From Symsagittifera roscoffensis (lineage: Eukaryota; Xenacoelomorpha; Acoela; Convolutidae): a stretch of DNA of 64,000 nt. Positions 59,200-64,000 of this stretch are shown in pieces (the first letter of the stretch is position 1; every line of letters starts with the position of its first letter). The stretch covers positions 35,500,540 to 35,564,539 of the forward strand of contig NC_087063.1 of assembly GCF_963678635.1 (NCBI RefSeq), read 5' to 3'. Under the pieces are notes generated by a model. It was given only the letters and a program-made list of their open reading frames with translations, did not search any database and was not told the DNA's origin. The position numbers were made by a program, and so were the translations under genes.

Positions 59200-60037
59200 G
59201 TACTTGAGAAGTAATCGGTTCTCGGTGAGCAACCGCTGCATCTCGAGCATGAAATTGCATGGATTCATATCTACAAGGATGAAAGCCAAAAAAATCTGTC
59301 AGATTCGAAGTGTGTTCACAGCTGTCAACCTGGTTTTGAATCGTTCTCAATTAAAGGGCACAATAACTTTCAGATTCATATTCAAGACAATCATTCGCAA
59401 AAACAAATCAAAGCACCAGGGCAAAACGCCGAATGTTCCGACTGCCCTTTAACATGCCTATAGAAAAACTATAGAACCCCTACACACTCAAAGACAAGTA
59501 AAAGTGTACATTTCAAGCTTAGTGGATCGATTAGCTGGTCTCAATTGGGAAACCGACAAAATTTTAAAAACTTTAAAGCATTTTTCACTTTCGAAATTCG
59601 AAGAAAAATATATCACATTAGCCTTTGAGCTTCAAGAATCTTTTAAAAAACGGACAAAATGAAATTTTTTCCCCCAATTTTCGAAGAAAAATTATAAACA
59701 TAACTAACAGACTCTAAATTTTGAAAACACTTTTTTTATATAAAACTCAGCCTTATGAACTAGTTGCAAATTCAATCAAAAGTCCAAAACCCAGGTTTAC
59801 TAAACTCAAAAATTTCGAATGCGGCAAGTGGAAAATCGATAACTAACAAAAACTTAGCTTTAGTTTCCGACTCAAGCAAGATATCTGTAACTTCAAAGGT
59901 ACCCAAAATGCAGCGCTCAACAGTAATGCAGTGCTGATTTGAATTATCTGGATAAAACTAATAAAACTTGAAATTTAATATGCGTTTTTCTCAAATTGGG
60001 TTCATTTAAGACAAAGAAAGATGAAGACAAACCTAGT
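59200..60037. other. No gene recognised; two-hairpin repeat 5' remnant at 59405-59455
   Basis: CAGGGCAAAACGCCGAATGT followed by TCCGACTGCCCTTTA matches the family 5' end; the rest is A+T-rich without features. Confidence 0.45.
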
Positions 60038-60276
60038 GTAAAATTTTACACAGAGGCGAAGTTGCACTTTGCATGCACAAGCAAAAATATGACCGATAAC
60101 GCTACTGAAAAAACTGAATGAGTAAAACTTTGAGTCTACAAAATTTCTTAAGTGACGCACGCCAATAATGAGTCTACATAATTGCTAAGTGACGCAAGCC
60201 AATTATGACGCATTAGTAGTACGAGTCAATTTGAAAAATAACCAACTAACATGCATCAATTTATAGAGGACGCATT
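60038..60276 (+). repeat. Dispersed repeat R60, copy 1
   Basis: Matches 63758-63960 over about 200 bp (ACACAGAGGCGAAGTTGCA, GACCGATAACGCTACTG, AACTAACATGC). This copy has an extra internal duplication around AAGTGACGCA(C/A)GCCAAT. Confidence 0.75.
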
Positions 60277-62705
60277 TTATATAGTATCCTTAGCATTGGC
60301 TGTACTTATTAGAATGAACACTAATATTTGCGACGTAGGTAAGAAAAAACAGAGTTCATACTATCGCACAAGCTTTGCTTGCGTAAACAGAAATAATATG
60401 GTGCAGATTGTTTCGCATAATTCTCGCACAAAAATTTACCCCAAAAACGATCATTTTTCGCGTTGTTCAGTCAATCAAACATCATTCCATTTTTTGGCTA
60501 TCAAACGAAAATAAATATCTTTATACAAAGCTGAGAAAATGATAACCTTCTCAATTTTTGTTGGGCTACATAGGAGAATGATATAGTTTTGTCGGTAAAT
60601 GAACAAACAGGTTTGGAGTAATTTTTGATTGACTTCACAAAGCCAAAATTGATAGGGTACAATTTTTGGACCATAACTTTGCAAAACAAATTGCACCATA
60701 TTAGTTCTGTTGAAATAAAGTTTTGAGCAAGATTGGTCTTCATCATTTTTTGTCTAAAACCAACCAAATTTGAGAAAAACGCGCTTGAAAAATCAATTTT
60801 TATTCATTTTATTCGGATAATTTTAATCATCACTGAGAAATTTATAGCGCAAACAAATTGCCCTCGCAGCGGTTCCCTACAAGAGTGAACAAGTACAAGA
60901 GTGCCGAGAAACAGCTGTTCCAGGGTGCCGCAAAAAAATCAGCACGAGGCCCAAAAAATAAAAGATAGCCAAGAGACAGTGGGAAAAAAAGTCAATGAAA
61001 GCAAAGACACAAAAAAAAATTGAATTAGTTTTTTTGAAAAAAATTCAACTTTCGAATTTCAAAGTCAAAAATGTATGGCTTTAAAACTCTTTGAAAGTCG
61101 AAGCCAATTTATGATTGAAACTTTTTTGATAAAACCATTTCAATTTCAGAAAACTGATTCAATAGATTGAAAATGTTATTCCACTGGGATATCTGAAAAT
61201 TGAAGTCCACTTCGGAACTAGAATTCAGTCACGTTTTTCGTGACCTTAACACTTCAGCAGTTCGATAGTGGAATCTGCTGTCCATTTAACAAAGAAAATA
61301 AACTGAATTTGAAACAAAAACATGGGGTCAAACCTAGAAAAATCAAATTGAGCTTGTCTAAAACTTAGATTTTTTCTTAAAAAACACAAATTATTGCAGC
61401 CTATATGAATGAATACCACTTCGTTTTTTACAGTTCTAAAGAAGACTCCAAATTTTATGTAAATTTATCTAAATGGGTCGGAAGCTTCAGCCAAAATTGG
61501 GTCGCCTACAGCTTGATTCTCCATAAACGATCTTATCGAGATATAAACTGCTCCATATTTGTCCGTTTTTTTTGCATCAGATGAACAAAAAACGAATTAG
61601 CAAATAGTTCGATTAGTTCGAAGAATCACTTAAGAAAATATTCGGCGGCGAAGGTCATAGCCAACTTGAGTACAAAATTTTAAATAGCCAGCGAGACAAC
61701 TGCATTATGGTAGCGAGCGTGCTAATCGATACACAAGCTAAAATACAGGTTACACGCCAATTTAGTATATTAAAAAATCAGACGAATAGTCAAGATTAAA
61801 ATAAAATGAAGGATCGCCCATTAATGGCAACCCCCCTTAGTATAGAAAATAACGACAACCAGTTTTTTTTCAGGAGTACAGAAGTGGGTTGAAATTAAGA
61901 GTCAAATAAATTCGAAGAACTAAAATATAAGAAAAATTGTTCCAAAGTCAGGTTAGGAATGGGATAGTAAAATTTAGTTAACATCTGATATGAGACGCCA
62001 CATTCTGACAAGATGAGTTTCAACAATGATTCAACGTTTTTGAAATATCGTTTTAGCATCAGAAGCACGGCTGACAGGACTTTAATATGATATCTCACTC
62101 AATTCTCACCGAGATTTCTTTGAAATATTTAACGCACCCTACGTTATAGTGTCTTCCACTCTTCTAAAGAGATCGGAACAATTAAAATCGTTCAGCTCTA
62201 TGCAGAACAATCTTCTGTTCCGACGATAGAACTGAATAGAGGTCGAAGTCATGTGTCCGGATTATGATTCAATGATCCGAATATAATAAAGTGGGAATCA
62301 AGAAACTGTTAGTCAGATTAATTAAAAACTCAGAGTGAATGAAATTAAGAGCACAGTTTATGGTAAAATCATTAAAAATCAATCAAAAGAAAAAACAAAC
62401 GTTTTTTTTGCTTTTGTACAACTTTTTAATTGAAGTAGACGGAAAGTTCTGTGCTACTTGCACATAACTAGCTGGTCTTGTTTCTACCTAAATCAATTAC
62501 CGTTCAAATTTTTATAATTAAATGTACATTGGAACTGAAGTCGGAGATCAATTTAGGGTGATATGTTACCATAGCTGTAGGTGTGCGTGCAATAAATCGA
62601 TAATCATATCAGTAAATCGAATTATGAAACAATTAAGTAACCAGGTTGCGTCATATTAAGTACTAACTAAGCTTAAAATGAACGCATTACCGAATACAAT
62701 AGAAT
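60277..62705. other. No gene recognised; old repeat DNA
   Basis: 61225-61460 resembles 38560-38830. A 40-base word near 62060-62100 (GCACGGCTGACAGGACTTTA) recurs at about 63590. No coding sequence supported. Confidence 0.4.
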
Positions 62706-62950
62706 AGGGAGCAGTGGTGAAGTGGTTACGTCTCCGCCTCTCAATCGAAAGGTCGGATGTTCGCGGCCCACCATGATCCGTGCTCGTTGCTTGAGGGTGA
62801 GGCAACATTACTCAGCCCAGAAAAATAACCAAAAAATTGCATGTAGTTCTTAAGCAGGGGTACAACAGCGGTTCGCCGTAATGAGCTGTACAGCTCGTAT
62901 GTTGGTCCTATCCCTCGTGGATAAAATGATCCTAAATAGAAAGACTTTTT
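62706..62950 (+). mobile_element. tRNA-derived SINE
   Basis: The 5' 65 bases resemble a tRNA: A-box-like TGGTGAAGTGGTTA (about 62717), an anticodon-arm-like GCCTCTCAATCGAAAGG and a B-box-like TGTTCGCGGCCC (about 62759). The remainder is an unrelated body with a GAGCTGTACAGCTC palindrome and an A-rich, weakly defined end. The body and imperfect boxes argue for a SINE and not a tRNA gene. Confidence 0.65.
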
Positions 62951-63757
62951 ACCCATATTAACTGCAATATTTCAATTCTTTAGCTGCAGAATTTAATTTA
63001 TAACTATATTCCGCAAACTTTCTATCAAGTTTAATGGTCAATCAAAAATAAACGTTGCTACTCTGAAAACGTTCTTACTTAATAAAATACATTTTCGGTT
63101 AACTGAACACCGTCACAACTTTCGATGTACTGATCAGGAAATTTCATTTTCGGTTTACTGATCTGGTCTGCCCGTTTTCGGGTTGCTGATAGATCGGTTA
63201 ACTCACCTACCACTGTTACAATAGGAGGTAAGATTGAGCACAGTGCATGTATTGAATTTGAGAACTAGAATGCATAATATAGTCATTTCATTTGCAATCA
63301 ATTGAAATGATAGTTTCGGTAAATACATTACTCTGCCAGATGATATGCTTTTCAAAAATTCAAATTTTACTCTTCTTTTGGCAAAAAATGGCTTTTAAAA
63401 TGAAATGTGAATAATGATCGAAGTATAACAAAAGAGATCTAGCTATTTAAATTGAACCTACAACCTATTGTAATATATCACCCAATTTAGTGTTTCCTCG
63501 AAGGCTTCCAGGTAAAAGTTAATCTCTAATAATACCATAATACCATGTGTTTAATTGTCAATCAGAATAAATGGAGATCATTTTCAGTGCACGGCTGAGA
63601 GGACTTTAATATGATACATCGGCTGTCGAAGATTTTGTCGAAATTGGCAACTTTCGTTTTCGGTAGCATTAAACGCTCTACAAAAAAAAATAATCAACAG
63701 AATGTTCCGACCAGTATCCCTGATTTAAATTTTAGTGGTGGTGCGACTAAATTGAGC
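62951..63757. other. No gene recognised
   Basis: A+T-rich. Contains a TTTTCGG.TTACTGATC-like internally repeated stretch near 63095-63200 and a donor-like TAG-GTGAGTTAAC on the minus strand near 63205 without a supported exon. Confidence 0.4.
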
Positions 63758-63960
63758 TTTACACAGAGGCGAAGTTGCAATTCGCATACACAAGCAAAAA
63801 TTTGACCGATAACGCTACTGGGAAAAACTACATGAGTAAAATTTAAGTCTACAAAATTTCTTAAATGACGCACGCCAATTATGACGCATTAGCAGTACCA
63901 GTCAATTTGAAAAAAAAAGAAATTTCCCAACTAACATGCCTCAGTTTATAGAGCAGTCTG
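63758..63960 (+). repeat. Dispersed repeat R60, copy 2
   Basis: Same orientation as copy 1 at 60038 and about 85-90 percent alike by eye; it runs close to the window edge. Confidence 0.75.
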
Positions 63961-64000
63961 TTGAGCAGTAACAGCAAGACAAAATTAAATGTAAGAAAAA

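Noticed and set aside
62706-62775. A functional tRNA gene
   Set aside because: A- and B-box-like words are present, but pairing of acceptor and T arms is poor and a SINE-like body follows.
1-64000. CRISPR arrays, operons or ribosome-binding sites
   Set aside because: The window is animal nuclear DNA; no regular spacer array was seen.

Overview
The window is nuclear DNA of an animal, probably an aquatic invertebrate, but I cannot name the phylum. It is A+T-rich and gene-poor, with GT-AG introns, microsatellites and many mobile-element fossils. The bacterial-style ORFs across most of it are chance readings. Two host genes are supported, both on the minus strand: a mitochondrial ribosomal protein of the S18A/mL66 type (22100-22672) and an Sp-family zinc-finger transcription factor (coding exons 48976-48575 and 48448-46712). 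Sp proteins with a Buttonhead box and mL66 are both metazoan.

Layout. 1-10 kb is retroelement DNA. Two copies of a LINE (PHD finger, reverse transcriptase, R2-like Cys-His and RPD...D endonuclease) lie head to head around a small inverted-repeat element that carries a piece of another PHD-like finger. Next come a fragment and a longer copy of a Penelope-like element (GIY-YIG endonuclease) whose reverse transcriptase has a PHD-type Cys/His cluster between its B- and C-type motifs. 11.9-14.5 kb holds a broken Polinton/Maverick-type fossil. 15.4-16.9 kb holds the 3' half of a second REL-type LINE. 17.6-25.3 kb has hAT-type MITEs, a degenerate tandem repeat and mL66. 26.0-43.2 kb is a young segmental-duplication field: a 3.94-kb tandem pair, an overlapping 1.51-kb tandem pair and a 1.19-kb dispersed pair, seeded with same-orientation copies of a roughly 0.5-kb repeat with a hairpin at each end. 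44-58 kb is the Sp gene and its simple-repeat-rich flanks. 58.6-59.2 kb is a 601-bp hAT-like element with a perfect 8-bp target duplication and an intact 96-codon coiled-coil ORF. The remainder is dispersed repeats and one tRNA-derived SINE.

The most interesting theme is that PHD-type fingers occur in three separate mobile elements within the first 9 kb (LINE N-terminus, inside a Penelope-like RT, and a transposon remnant). PHD fingers commonly read histone H3 tails, so chromatin-guided integration is a testable inference. Second are the Pack-hAT-like element, and the two-hairpin repeat family whose 3' terminus coincides with segmental-duplication edges.
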